From the NCBI GenBank assembly GCA_930367205.1, contig OV884009.1:91533189-91597188 (forward strand): a stretch of DNA of 64,000 bases. The letters are read 5' to 3'. The DNA comes from Acanthosoma haemorrhoidale (lineage: Eukaryota; Arthropoda; Insecta; Hemiptera; Acanthosomatidae). The notes below the pieces were generated by a model, which was not told the DNA's origin, ran no database searches, and worked only from the letters and a program-made list of their open reading frames with translations. This document shows positions 44,446 to 56,925 of the stretch, in pieces (position 1 is the stretch's first letter; each line of letters begins with the position of its first letter). Made by a program: the position numbers and the translations under genes.

Positions 44446-44941
44446 TTAATAATATTTTTCCGGTGCTAATCGACGGGCCTTGCTGCAAACGGGTGGTCCA
44501 CGTGTTTCTATGTAGTGCTCTACCTTTGTTGGTGGAACGGAGCTCATAGGTTGTTGTAGTCGAGTGAGATGAGGGTAGCGCCACTGGAGGTCGGCGTATT
44601 TGTGTTCGGGCGGTGTATACTTGATATCATGGAGAGCGGAGCGACGTGTGTTCTTCCCGTGGCACGACGACCAGTGATACCATCCAGCTGATCGATCAGC
44701 TGGTGCTGAAGAACTACCAGTAGGTGATAAAGGGCTAGGAAGTCGGCCCCTAGTATTTGTTGCTGAACTTCTGCCTCTGCTTTTGACGAAGAGATCCGGT
44801 TTGTTGAAAAAATGTTTCCAGCCTGCTGGAACCATAGTCTTGTGTATTCTTCGTAAAACTCTGGCAGTTTGCACGTCCGGGAAATGGCGTGTACGGTTGC
44901 AAATTTTGCTTAGTCGGACGGGGCTGGGGGCCGGCCATCAT
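44446..44941 (-). pseudogene. G2 gag-pol fragment ending at the RT N-terminus
   Basis: Two overlapping minus-strand frames. The upstream one starts at ATG 44938-44936 (MMAGPQPRP), a short leader after the PBS. The downstream one ends KVEHYIETRGPPVCSKARRL followed by APEKYY, which matches the well-conserved entry to the RT domain of arthropod gypsy elements (V-H-I-T-GPPV--R-RRLAP). The short distance from PBS to RT (about 500 nt) shows that gag and protease are mostly deleted. It stops at 44446, before the catalytic RT core. Confidence 0.75.
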
Positions 44942-44969
44942 AAAAAATAGTTTCTTCTATATTCTCGAC

Positions 44970-44987
44970 ATCACGTCGGGGTCACCA
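44970..44987 (-). other. G2 primer-binding site
   Basis: The minus strand reads TGGTGACCCCGACGTGAT, two nt inside the LTR end at 44990. This is a typical arthropod gypsy PBS form. The tRNA is not assigned here. Confidence 0.75.
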
Positions 44988-44989
44988 AT

Positions 44990-45194
44990 TGTCAGGTCGT
45001 CACAAGGGGGTGCCTATTACCCTAGCCCTAGTGACGAAGTAAGGAGAAGTGAGGGTTGATTGGGCTATGACATGGACAATAGCTTCATGCCGGGCCTTAC
45101 TACTGTACTATCTGACTACATATCTGATAGGTATGTACCCCGACAGTGTGCTATGTTCAGGAGAAGAGGTATAGAGTAGGTATTGTAGGTAGTT
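44990..45194 (-). mobile_element. G2 5' LTR, truncated
   Basis: The minus strand ends ...CTTGTGACGACCTGACA with the canonical CA before the PBS. It is similar to 36165-36370 and 39293-39560. The LTR is cut at 45194 (GTAGGTAGTTTATG), where J 3' UTR sequence takes over. Confidence 0.8.
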
Positions 45195-45494
45195 TATGTC
45201 CTGGCAACGGTCAGTTTCATTAATCATGTCCTGAGGGACTGTGGTTCTCGCGCTCTTGGTCTACATCTGCTGGCTTGTTTCTGGTGAAGTGGCAGACGGA
45301 GGAGCGTGGGGGACTTCCCAAGACTCCGCTTCCCCCTTCGCTCGAAGACCATGTGAACTTGGAAGGTATCTGGGCTGTTTGTAAATACTGTATGAATGAA
45401 CGAGTGAATGAAATTGTAAATATGTTATGAATGATATCATTTATCACAATAACTTATTGCCTAATAAGCCAGATTGTAATTTTATCATAATAAA
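45195..45494 (+). mobile_element. J-family 3' UTR copy, long form
   Basis: Begins at TCCTGGCAACGGTCAGTTTC, includes GGACTTCCCAAGACTCCGCT, GGGCTGTTTGTAAATACTG, hairpin TGCCTAATAAGCCA (45459-45472, one mismatch) and ends CATAATAAAG. It joins the truncated G2 LTR at its 5' side. No target-site duplication was found. Confidence 0.9.
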
Positions 45495-45780
45495 GTTGTT
45501 AATCATTAAATATATATTAAATTCTGAAGGAATTCATTCAACATTTAAATAAGACCGAACAATTTATCTAGTATTCAATGCATTAATTTTCATTTAGAGT
45601 TCCTTGAGTATCGGGGCCGTTTGGTGTTTCATTTATTATGTCCATACCAATTATTTTCCTTTGTTGAGTTTCCTGACTAAAAGCTCATTATGCCTTCAAT
45701 GTTTATTCTATTATTATATCACACTGACTTCTTACTACCACCTGACTTTAACTTATAAATTTCTTATTATTTTTTTTACT
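45495..45780. other. no gene recognised
   Basis: AT-rich spacer. Confidence 0.4.
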
Positions 45781-45893
45781 TTAACAACTTTATTATGACA
45801 AAATTACAATCTGCCTCATTGGTCAATAAGGAATTGTGATAAATGATCTCATTAATACCATATTTACAATTGTATTCACTCCCTCATTCACTC
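45781..45893 (-). mobile_element. J-family extreme 3' end, inverted
   Basis: The minus strand includes GAATACAATTGTAAATATGG, TATTAATGAGATCATTTATC, a degraded hairpin (TGACCAATGAGGCA) and the end TCATAATAAAGTTG. Confidence 0.82.
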
Positions 45894-45900
45894 CGACTAA

Positions 45901-46050
45901 AACCATGGGTACCAGCTAAACATCAAACCAATCCAAACATTGCAATTCAAAGTCCTGAGAATTGTCATCAACAATCCCTTCGATATTACATACACATCCC
46001 TTCACAGTGATCTCCGTGTGCCGATTGTCCTTGGGGTTATACCCTCATGA
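45901..46050 (+). pseudogene. C-terminal RT fragment of a J-related Jockey family
   Basis: The frame reads NIKPIQTLQFKVLRIVINNP, then FDITYTSLHSDLRVPIV, ending at TGA 46048-46050. It aligns to NIKRIQSFQPKVLRTIVNAP...NKTLHNDLNIPYI of J copy 2 but at clearly lower identity, so it belongs to a different subfamily. Upstream it abuts the inverted J 3' end. Confidence 0.8.
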
Positions 46051-49000
46051 TATTGAAAAGTCCACTGCTTCCGGTCCTTCCCTAACTTGCTGGGGGAACA
46101 GACTTGGGAGTGAGGGGGGTCTCCTGGGGGAATAGATTTGTATACATCGTTATACATGAATGTGAACCGTACACAGGTATGAACGAAGTTTTACATCCCT
46201 AAATGAGGTTGTAATTTTTTATGTAAAAATGGTTAAGCTAAAAAATATTATACAAAGTGATGGTTGAAAACCTGGTAATTGAAACGGTCTTCTGATCATA
46301 TATTGTCCTTGTTAGTGACCGTAATTATCCTTTGCTACACATAAAGTGCTTACAATATAACCCAACAGATCTAAGGGCTGGAGCACTATATTCCCGGCAA
46401 CAATGACGGGGTGGAAGAAGTGAAAAAGAATCGAGCACAATAGAAGGAACAGACAAAATAACAGCGGAAGTCGTGAAAAATCCCCAAAAAGCATTCGTGG
46501 ATAAAGAACTGCCCTGTCTTGCCTCGACAATACTAGGCCAGCAGTTACTCAACCTCCACTCTTATTCAACAACTAAAATTAAAAAAAAAAAAATAGTAAT
46601 TCCTTTTTCTTTTTTAAAATTTTTATATTTTACTTTGGAAAAGAATTTAATTTTTTATGTCATCTTAAATTATTTTATGCTTCCTGTCAGTTTTAATTGG
46701 TAGATTACCTTGAAACTTTGAAACAATCTTGGTTTTCATAATAATAAGGGGATATGAAACAAAAAAAAAATAAGGTTTTAATAATCATCATTAATAATAA
46801 TATTATATTTATTATCCTGCGACTATGTTGAGAACAAACATTCATGTATCACAAAATGAGATCTTTCATAGTATTAGTCTAGTTAAAACTTACAATATGT
46901 GAAAAATAAAATATAAAAAATAAAACCAATAAAGAAACAATATAATAAAAATGGTACACGTAAAAGAGACATATTATTCAATAGTTAAAAACATAAAGTG
47001 ATATAAATGTTAACAAAACATTAAGCAGAGAGTTAAACAATAACATAGTTGAAATATTAAAATAAAATATCTAGACAATCCCTTCGATATTACATACACA
47101 TCTTTTTATTGTAAAACAATTTACAACTTTCATGCAATACCAATGTTTTATTGATCTAGCAGCGGCTGGTAGACTTAACTTCATTTAACCTTTCGTGACA
47201 GACAAATATATTCGTGGGTCATCAAATATTAGTTGTAATTAATAAACATTTCTACATTTGTAAACTTAGTTCAAAAGATGTATTTGACTTTTTTCGTATA
47301 ATAACTATTCAAAATGATTATTATAGAAAACTTTATTTTAATTGAACATTTTAGTGTTCACCATAGCTAAAAATATTATGGTCTACAAGGACACAATCGT
47401 CCTGTCTCGCAAACCAAAAATGGTTTCCCGACAAATATTCGGGCAAGTGAAACTTCAAATAAACTTAAACCATCGGTGCAAAAACAAAATTATCACGAAA
47501 GAGGGCTAAGAAATCAGCGAAAAAATAATAATTTAATAAAAAATAAGTTTGCGTTAATCAAACAAATGTCTTGAAGATGAACTCCTTACTAACAAATAAT
47601 ATTAATTTCATAAAAATGAATAATGCCAGATCGTGGAAGGTTACAGTGAAAAAACCCAGCTTTTTACTCTTTCCACATGTGTTTTTTTTTGTTTTTTTGT
47701 AAGCGCTTTTATCATCTTTAGTTTTCAAAAATACTCAAATGATAAAAATCTTAAATGAGTTATTATGGAGAATAACTTAGTTATATTATTATACGCAAAA
47801 ATTGCCAGTCATTAATTAAAATATAATATATTCCAACTCCTGGATAAACTGTACAAAGTTTAAAAAATTCTTTTTATTCTACTAAAATTAAAATTCATTA
47901 AATTTTTCAAAATTAATTTTTAAAATATGACACATATGTAATAAAAAAAGCAGAATTCAGAACTATCAGATAACCTTAATATTATAGAAAAATTGTTAAT
48001 AAGTTGTCAAAAAATTAGTAAAAACTTAAAAAAAAAAAAGCACAACAGTTTTGGAAACTTTAATTTTAGTAGAATAAAAATACATTTTATAACTAAGTTT
48101 AGCTCAGCAGTGTTGGTTTGAAAATATTTTGCTTTTGAATTTAGTTTGTCTGCTTATGCACAGGCAAGATTTTTATCATATGACTTTTTTTATTGTAGGA
48201 AACAGAAGATGTCAGCTTAGAGCTGTCGAAAGCGCTTTTTGAAAAGAGGAAAATAATTTAACATATATGGAAAGACAAAAAAAAACATGTTATTTTAATT
48301 GTTGAAAACGCTCAGAAAATATATAATAGGTTTTTTAATCCTTCAAATATTTTAATAATAAGAAAAACGAACAAAACCACATATTTGATATCACCGTTGA
48401 AATTAGTTAATAAAACAAAATTCAATAATATTGCATTAATAGTTATATGGTTATGTAATCAATGGATGGTTCTTGTTATGACAATCTAATGTGAATTGTA
48501 GTTAAGTGTAGTAAACGGATGTTTACACCACAATAATTTCAACGAACCCAAGTAAAACGACTGCTATTAGATCTGAATTTGCGGTTTTTATCCTGTAATA
48601 TAAGTTACCAACAGTCACCATCATGAAATTAGACGCTTGGTATGAAGGAGCTACTTAGTATAGTGTTGCCATACAAGTGGCTGGGGTACTAATCACTAAT
48701 TTGCTTATTGCTTAATGATTGGCATTATCGATGTAAAGGGATCACGTGGATAGAAGAGAAGTAGTGCACAGAGCGGCAACATGTATGTCCCATGTATTGC
48801 GGGTCTCAATCTTGTTATTTCGTGACAGGTATAGTATCTATCACATTACGCTCGTCAAATCAGAATATGACTAATTAGATTCGAGATCTTGTCCACAAAG
48901 GTAATAGGTCAATTTGATAAGCAGCACATTTAACGTATACAATGACAATGTTAATAGATTTCAAAACGAAATGTTTCCAATTGCAAAACCAAGTAAAACC

Positions 49001-50556
49001 TGCAGTTTAGGTTTCATCTTGGCAAACTGTAACGTCTGCGACCCTTTACTGTATAGCTTCTGGTCCTAAGCCGTTCTATGTGTGCTCTCAATCTTTCAGT
49101 AAACTACTACTACTAATATTTTATACTTATACTAATATTTTCGTAGTGTTTAATCATACATTTATGTGCTTATATGATTTATTACAAACTTAAGGAATAT
49201 AATAATAATATTAAGGTTATATAAACAAATTACCATTATTTTTTTTTCCAGTCAATTTCATTTAGTTTTTTTTTCTATATGTAATGTGCTAATTTACTCC
49301 CTGAATGTAATATATATTTTTTTAGTATAGTTTAAATCGAGTCAAAAAAATACCGTTGCTACTGATAAAGGGAAAACCAATAAGTACCAAAAATATCCCC
49401 GTTTGGTACAAACGTTTGACTCGATAGACTTGGGGTGGGGGATTGGCAGTATTCACCAACTTCTATGTAAACAACTTGAATGTGCTGATCCATGAAGTAC
49501 TGGCAGCCATCGTGGTTTTACCCACATCCCCTGATCAGTCCTTGTGGCCTTAAATGAGAAAACATGTCCTGCCTCCCAGACAGGTAGGACTGGGGTTTTG
49601 GCCTCGCTATCCTGGTCACTCAAATCCATAATATGTTTAGTTTCTGTGTTAAGTAATATAGAATCACCTAAAACAGATTAAAAAATATCTTCCTAAGTGC
49701 TGTCAAGCAAAAATGAATGTTAAAAATAATTAGAACATGGCAGTTGTAAAACCGAAATCGAAAAAATATAATAAATGTGGGTATCAATAACCATTGTGCT
49801 TTTCATACTAAAACTAAATTAAACTATAAATGACCATTTTTTTCAAGAGCATATGCATTTTTAGACTTTCGTTATAAACTAGGACAACATTTCCTCGTTT
49901 TCATGGGTTCGAAAAAAAACAAAAAAAAAACGGCTATCATATATTGTAAGCTTCGCTTGACTACTCTTCCCGGATTTTTTTCAGTATAATAAGGTTATAA
50001 AAGGGAAGGTTAAGCGTGGTAATTGTAGTGTTAATTAGCAATAACCGCGGACATGGTGGGAGGGTAGGAGCGGAACTAGCTGGAAGGCCATATAGCGCAA
50101 TGAGTGGCTGGAACACTGGAGACTGGAGGCCCCAAAAAGGCTCGAAAGCTGCACTCATTACCCTGCCATTCCCAGCCTCCTGGCCTCATTTCCCTGTATA
50201 ATTAAGGTTGAGTTATCACCTTAATTTCCCATCTGCTTGTATTAGCTTATGTCCGTTCGCCCGCTGCCCCCGGGGAACAACCGGCTTATAGATGCAGTGC
50301 AACAATAACCTGCAAAACATTTCTATGCACAGTGTTCAACGATTTGCAACATCAGGAAACTAGATTCTTATTTTTACGGATAAGAGGCAACGAATAGCTA
50401 AATGAATTTACACCAAGTGATGCATAATTAACCTCAGGTTAGCCACATGTATAGCACAGGTGCATAGCCAGTTTTCCTGTTTTGTTTTTTTCCATGTGTT
50501 CCACAGGGGTCTCAATTCATTTTTCTCAACTAAACAATAACATTAAACAACATATT
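46051..50556. other. no gene recognised; 28-bp echo of an RT fragment at 47075-47102
   Basis: About 4.5 kb of very AT-rich sequence. The one landmark is 47075-47102 (ACAATCCCTTCGATATTACA...), identical to 45971-45998 in the RT fragment, with AT-rich sequence on both sides. GC-richer patches at about 46370-46550, 49430-49620 and 50030-50190 hold short frames without family resemblance. Confidence 0.4.
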
Positions 50557-50568
50557 ACTAACAATTAA
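50557..50568 (+). repeat. target-site duplication, left copy
   Basis: ACTAACAATTAA, exact repeat of 51370-51381. Confidence 0.88.
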
Positions 50569-51369
50569 TTAATTATTGTATAATTCCTTTATTGTGCTAA
50601 AATTACGATCTGCCTTGCTAGGCAATAAGTAATTAAGATATACTATCATTCATACCATATTTACAATTCATCATTCACTCGATCATTCATACAATCTTTA
50701 CAGACAGCCCAGAGGCCTCCCAAGTCCGCATGCGAAGAGAAAGCGGAGTCTTGGGAAGTCTCCCACGCTCCTCCGTCAGCCACGTCACCGGATACTAGCC
50801 AGGCTGACAAAGAGCACGAGAGCCGCAGATCATGATCAGGACATGATTGGAGAAACTGGCCATTGCCAGGACTCCCACTGTCACGCGATTATAGCAGGTC
50901 ACGAGGCCACTGCCGTTTCAGTCTCCGAGGATGATTATAGGGATGAGTGGCGCAGTGCAATGAGTGTGCTACAGGACTAGGCTGGTTGGAAAGGCTACTG
51001 TGGAATTTCATAAACTTGGAAGGGATGAGTTCTAGAATGTAGGGTACATTAAGGTCGTTATGAAGGGTTTTGATGCTGACATAATAAGGGGCATTTACTA
51101 TTGTTCTCAGGACTTTGAAGGATTGGATACGCTTGATGTTCGACTGTTTTGCTGTCCCCCATAGCTCTATTCAGTAAGTCCAGATTGGTTTAAGTATAAC
51201 TTTGTAGATTAGTAGTTTATTTTCTATTGAGAGATGGGATGTCATTTGAAGTAGTCTGTATAGTTGTCCAAAGCGTCTGTTTAGTTCTTGTCTTTTTAGT
51301 CTCGTATGTGGGTTCTAGGTCAGTCGTTTGTCGAGATGGAAGCCAAACCCTGTCAAAAGTTTGAGCTAT
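50569..51369 (-). mobile_element. J-family copy, 5'-truncated with internal RT deletion, long 3' UTR
   Basis: On the minus strand it starts at TATAGCTCAAACTTTTGACA (motif A) and, after GGGTTTG, jumps to GCTTCCATCTCGACAAACGA (the GFHLDKRLTW region), losing roughly 440 nt with motifs B and C. It then continues through the RT C-terminus, the ORF end, the full long 3' UTR (GACTTCCCAAGACTCCGCTT) and hairpin TGCCTAGCAAGGCA (50611-50624) to GCACAATAAAGGAATTATAC. An exact 12-bp target-site duplication encloses the copy, so the internal deletion was present in the inserted template or arose during insertion, or later within the copy. Confidence 0.94.
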
Positions 51370-51381
51370 ACTAACAATTAA
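51370..51381 (+). repeat. target-site duplication, right copy
   Basis: ACTAACAATTAA, pairs with 50557-50568. Confidence 0.88.
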
Positions 51382-54300
51382 AAATAATTTTTCGGGATCT
51401 TTAGGTTTAGATAATTTTTTTTCCTTTCATATCGTCATTCTTAAATAAAAATGTCTTTAAAAGAGCTTAGATTACTTTTGAGAAAACGGAGATCCTACTT
51501 GTCACAAGAAATGAAATAATATGATTTTATTTCATTCATTAGGATGTGTGAAGTTAGGATTTTCCACTTAACAGTATAGCAGTTTGCCAACAGGACTATA
51601 ACTATTATTATCAGCATAGAAATTGTTAACTGGTTGACCATTATAAAATTCAAAACAGCGTAAATCAGTTATGCATTCTTGGGTTTGAGTAAATGGATTT
51701 TAGCTAGTTCACAATCAGTATTAATAAACTTATTGATATTTTAATTTCCTGTGCTCTGTGAAATAAAATCATTTTCAGTTATAAAGCATCCAGAATTTTC
51801 GTGAAATGATTTTATGAAATCAGGGTCAATTGCAATTGGATAACTTAAAAATTCATCCGGAACTAAATGAAACATCATTTCTAGCTCGTGACCATTAATA
51901 TTGACCAATGACAATTAATCTCTTCACCGAGTTCTTTGCATCTGTGTCAGCTTGTTTTTGAAACTTAATGTTTTTCAAAAAAGAACTCGAAGTTTCCTCA
52001 AATGCAATGTCTCTACTATTAATATCTGCCGTGTACGTCACCTTGCTTTGGGGTCTGCTTCTTGCACTTAAAGAACAAATTATGCTAGTTTTACATGAGA
52101 TTTTTTCACTTTGCGATTGCCAATTGTTTGATTAGTGAACCGGTTCTGCGTCTTTTTCTGTCGGGTCTGGGTTTCCTAAATCTTCATCTATGGCTCCGGA
52201 ATAGACTGGTGATCTTGAACGGGGATGCTACTGTTTAGTCCCGCTTTTGATCTGGGCAATGGGGTATCAGAAATACCCGGGACCCTCTTATGAATAATTG
52301 AGGTAACTATTTAGGGTGCAGCCGCAGGATGACGCGCAAGTGGCTTATTCTCGGAATGCCGGCTCTTTTGATTGGTCCAATCTCCCACGCCGCATTCTCT
52401 GCCATTAGGGAGCACACCGCACTTTGCAGCACACGCGTAAAAATACATTCTAACTGGAATTTAGTCACCGTAAGTCACCGTACGTCACCGTAAAGAAAAA
52501 TAAGCTGTACAAAGATTACTTTACCACTCTGACATTATAAAGTGGTATTATCTTTGTTCTTTTTGGTTAGGAACTTATAAATTCTAAATTCAAATTAGAA
52601 AATGTATGAAATAATGACAAGGCATTGGATCCTTTTAATGATTATGTTAGCTAACTTGGCTTGCTTTCCAGTAGATTATTTTATTGTCTTGGACTGTTTC
52701 CTTTTGGAAATAAATTTATTTTTCATACAGATCAAAACAGTCATTTTTATTTTGACATTTTAAATTTACAATTAGTTTTACACTTATACATGGTTGCGTG
52801 ATTAAAAGAAAACAAGGGAACTTGCCATGGTTTGTGATGACTGGATCATTTATTTTCTGCATCTGTCTCGCAATCAATGTAAAGTGGTCGGGATGGATAT
52901 GTGCTTACGCAGTTCTCGTTTATATAAAGATGACTTATGAGGTGAAACAAACAAAGTGAAGCTTTTTTTCATACAACAGATTGAAAAACAGAATAAATGG
53001 AACGAAAACTTCTGGTCATAATCCATCATCCTCAATAAAGAGGCCTTTTACATAGGTAAAAGATAATTAAAATGTGATAGATGTTCAAAATTATCATTTT
53101 TAAAACAAATGATCATTAAATTTTAACGGTTAATAACATTTAAATAATTGCGGTGTAATTTAAATTTACATGTTTAGTGGAGTGCATTCTAAAATGACAT
53201 TTCTACTATGAATGATGGAGTTCCATTGTTTGGATGGAAGGTTAATGTGAAAATGAACGCGATTATTTGTTTACATGAGTATTTGTGTAGATAACGTTTC
53301 GGTTTCAACTTTAATTTATTTCATGTGACTATACTTGTTTTTGTTGTTTTTTAAATGGTAAGTATATTTAAGGACATATAAATGTGTATTTATATTTTTA
53401 TATCAATAAATATTTGGCACTGTGAATCTAATAGAGAGAAATTCTCATGAGGGCTCCATGGTGAAAACGATAAGCGTTGAGGAAATTGATGACACATCTT
53501 GTTTGTTTTCAATTTTTTAGTATGAATTTTTCAGACCAATCAAGAAAAGGTTAAGTAAAGTATTGCTTATTACGGTTGAAAATCAACTTGTTAAGCCTTG
53601 GTAAGCATGTTGAGTGATGCCTCAATAGTTGAAAAAAACAAGAAATCCCAGTCTTCATTGGGATTTTAGCAAAGAATCCATTACTTCAATTTTAGGGTAC
53701 TTTTTCTATTTTCCATACTTTTTCTCTCAATATGAGGAGCAGCGATTCACGAATCCTTCTCCGGCATTTAAACTTCAATCGAATTCAACCTTCGTCGTTT
53801 GTGGGGGCTCTTGCATTGTATGTGGATACAATTGGTTTTGGAAAGTCTGCTCTGGACACCATTCGCACCTAATTCTAAGGTCACAAGACGATTGGTGACC
53901 GTATTGGCTATATTTACTAATGAAGACAATGTCTTAGGAATCCAATAATACAACCGAACCGAAACATTTGGGGCACAATATTGAAAAATATACAGTGCGG
54001 ATTAGTCAGACTGCTTAAAACCACTTTAGGACTTAGAGTAAAGCCTCTCCACTTACTACGAAAAGAAATATTTCCTTATTTGGAATGTTTACATATCCTG
54101 CATCCCTCAAATCTTGAGGTACTAAGTTATCTATCAATATAGTCCTAAACAGGGGTGGCAGGATTCAACTGAAGAGTCCTTATCAGACTTTAGTACATAC
54201 GTTCAGTGAACCGACAGCAATAGTTGTTTCATAGCACTATTTTTTATTTATTTATTTTTTTTTTCCTTAGCACTCAAACTTATAAAAATAGGATGTGGGA

Positions 54301-55284
54301 AAAATAAAGAAAAATTATTTTGGGCTAATGAGTGCCTTTCACTAAGGGGAGTCCCCCATTTGAAGGATGTATGCGAAGGATATAGGGCGTGGAATGCCTA
54401 AAAAGGCGGATGGAATCAGGAAGGTAGTGAGAGTCTACCAAGGGTTGAGCCTAGGGGCACCTAGGCATTGGATTGTAGTCAGCCACTATACCATACGAAA
54501 AAGCACATTTAAAATAATAATATTTGAATAATGATAGGATCATTTGGGTTCCACGGGAATTATACAGAACGAATTGGTCACAACTGAAGGTCAGTTTCAA
54601 ACAACGAAGAGTTGCGAAATACAAGGTCACTACTACGTGGATTTTGTCGCTGGAGGTTTTACTGAACGTAGGAAATTTGTTTTCGAAAACACATATTTTC
54701 TTCTATGCTTGAAAAAAAGCATAATATATTTATTACTTTTAAGTGATAATGACTAATCGTTCACAGCGTTACATTATAACTGATTTTGATTAGAAGGTGC
54801 ATAAGATCTTTGATTATTGTACTCGCGCTAGTTTGATTTCGCAAAATGAAATTAACGATACAATAATAAAAAGCAAGAAAATTCACCTTAACGTCTATAG
54901 ATACAGCGTGATCTCCTACCTGTGATAATTATTGAATGTTTAGATAGTATTCAGGAGATAAGACGCTTTTGATATCAGAAACCACTCTTAAGTCTGACTT
55001 GTACTGAGAGGATATTCAATGCCTAAAGGAGCCAAAAATAAATACCTGAATATCAGAACGCTGAAGACGATTATCAGCAAAAAGCATTTAAATAAACTTG
55101 CTCTTAGTTCGATCCTAAAAATATCAATACAGTACATATAGCTATGGTCTAAACACTTATAATAGCTATAGCTATGAACTGCAACTAGCTAGAGATATCC
55201 ATGATACTCCATATGAAGACTAGTCGACGCAAAAATATCGTTATATGGACCAATAGAAGTAAATACTAGTGTCGGTTATTAATG
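51382..55284. other. no gene recognised
   Basis: Mostly AT-rich. A GC-rich block at about 52140-52440 is not assignable. A frame at about 53785-53880 (+) reads FVGALALYVDTIGFGKSALD and might be a coding remnant, without family assignment. Confidence 0.4.
52463..52492 (+). repeat. three tandem 10-bp units
   Basis: TTAGTCACCG TAAGTCACCG TACGTCACCG-type units in a row, varying at the second and third base. Confidence 0.85.
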
Positions 55285-55610
55285 CTGTCACGCAATTGAG
55301 CTGGAACACAGAGGGGAGCGGAGAAGGGGTATCCCTAGGGGGCCCTATCCCGCACACCTACATACGCGATGGACAATACAAATACACATACATACATACA
55401 CTCCCCCGACCGTCCCACCCACACCTACATATATACAGTGCCGACAATGCACCCACTCGTGGCCGCCTAACCAATGGTAGGGGACAATTGGGCATGTCTT
55501 ACCTGCGTGGCAGCCCCAACGATCATAATTCTACAACCGGTCAGAAGGGGGTGGGTAAAACCCCCTTCCCTCGCCCCAAAACCCAATCACCTGACCGGCC
55601 TAATTAATTA
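55285..55610. other. GC-rich island, unassigned
   Basis: About 325 nt with clearly higher G+C than the surroundings. A plus-strand 112-codon frame (55269-55607) covers it, rich in Gly, Pro, Thr, Asn and His, with an ACATACATACA simple repeat. There is no known domain, hydrophobic pattern or start context. It may be part of a transposon UTR or a CpG-type island near an unseen exon. Confidence 0.3.
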
Positions 55611-56744
55611 ACGGCAGATGGTGGTGTTCTCTCAACATTTGAGGTAATCAAACCGAACAGCATCAATTTCTTTAATAAAAAGTCACCATTAGGAATCAAA
55701 ATTAATCATAAAAATATGGGCGAGATACATAAATCCAACTTCATTTGCTAATAACTGGAGGTGACCAGCTTAGTCTTCGTCTGGAAACCATGCATCATTG
55801 CAGAAATGTGTCAAAAAATGCATTACATACATTTTTCCAATGCAGAAACCAACCAAGGCCATCCAAGATGTGTTAAGCAATTTACTCAAAGCTCCGTTGA
55901 ATTGTCAGTTATACACTCAACATAAGCTAAATGTCAAAAGATGTGGAATTCAATTCTAAAATGGTATTTCGAAACGTTTTTCGGGTAATATTTTAGATTT
56001 AAATTTTGTTTTATAAATTGGCGGTTTTCAGTTATCAAGGCTTAATAAATAAAACGGAGATTCATTGGTCAAAGATATTTGATATTATTTTCCAAAAATA
56101 ATATATATACAATATATACATATCTGGAATTCCGTTTTATTTACTTTTTTATAAATGGGTTATTAGAACCATGTAATTAATAAATAAAATTAAAAAATGT
56201 ATTGTAAACAAGTATATTTTTCTTAGCGAAACAATACTTATATTAGTGTATGTCGACCAGAATTATTTTAATAGTCTTGTATTAAAATATTATAGTGTTA
56301 GAAGTATTATTGTTTATCTAATTATAAAAAAAAACACCTAAGGATCCTTAAGTACCTAAGTAGTATGTAATAAGTCTCTTCAGAATAATAATCAGTACGA
56401 TAGTATAAAAAAAACAACATTAACTGATCTCTTTCAAGAGCTGTAGAACAATAATAAAAGCCAAATAATTAAATAAAAGAACCTATTGTATAATAAAAAA
56501 CGAGATAATGATCGTGTATATAGTTAGTTAACATACCAACAAAAAAATAAGACTAGCATTATGCATTGATGAATTATACAAATCATTGATTAATTTGTTG
56601 CTATTGAATGATACCTAGTCTAAAGCCTCAAAGCAGTTAGACAAAGAAACGTTAAATTCCAGTACAAAAAAATTTGAAGGAAAATAATACAAAAAACACA
56701 ACATAACACCTATTGATGGATTCGGTCTGTTAAAAATGTAACAC
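55611..56744. other. no gene recognised
   Basis: Very AT-rich; nothing recognised. Confidence 0.4.
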
Positions 56745-56925
56745 TTCTGGGCTGAGCACACGTGACACTTAATCCGACCGGCAAATACAAACTCTAACCC
56801 TCTAGTGACCGTTCCGCTGAATTTAACACTATTGACAATGCTCTCCGTGCTTCCATAATCCTGGTTGACGGCTGTCGTTTCACCTGAACCAGACGCACTC
56901 AGTGCCTTTGACAATACTTCTACAA
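56745..56925 (-). other. candidate exon, low confidence
   Basis: Minus-strand open frame after TTTATTTTATGACAG (AG just before 56925), continuing at least to a weak GT at 56744 (CCCAGAA|GTGTTA). The encoded peptide has EVLSKALSASGSGETTAVNQ and GTVTRGLEFVFAGRIKCHVC. Base composition is more balanced than the flanks. No family is recognised, and the donor does not fit well. Confidence 0.18.

Noticed and set aside
44446..44941. Host gene on the minus strand
   Set aside because: The GPPV--KARRLAP motif and adjacent PBS and LTR show it is gypsy pol, not a host gene.
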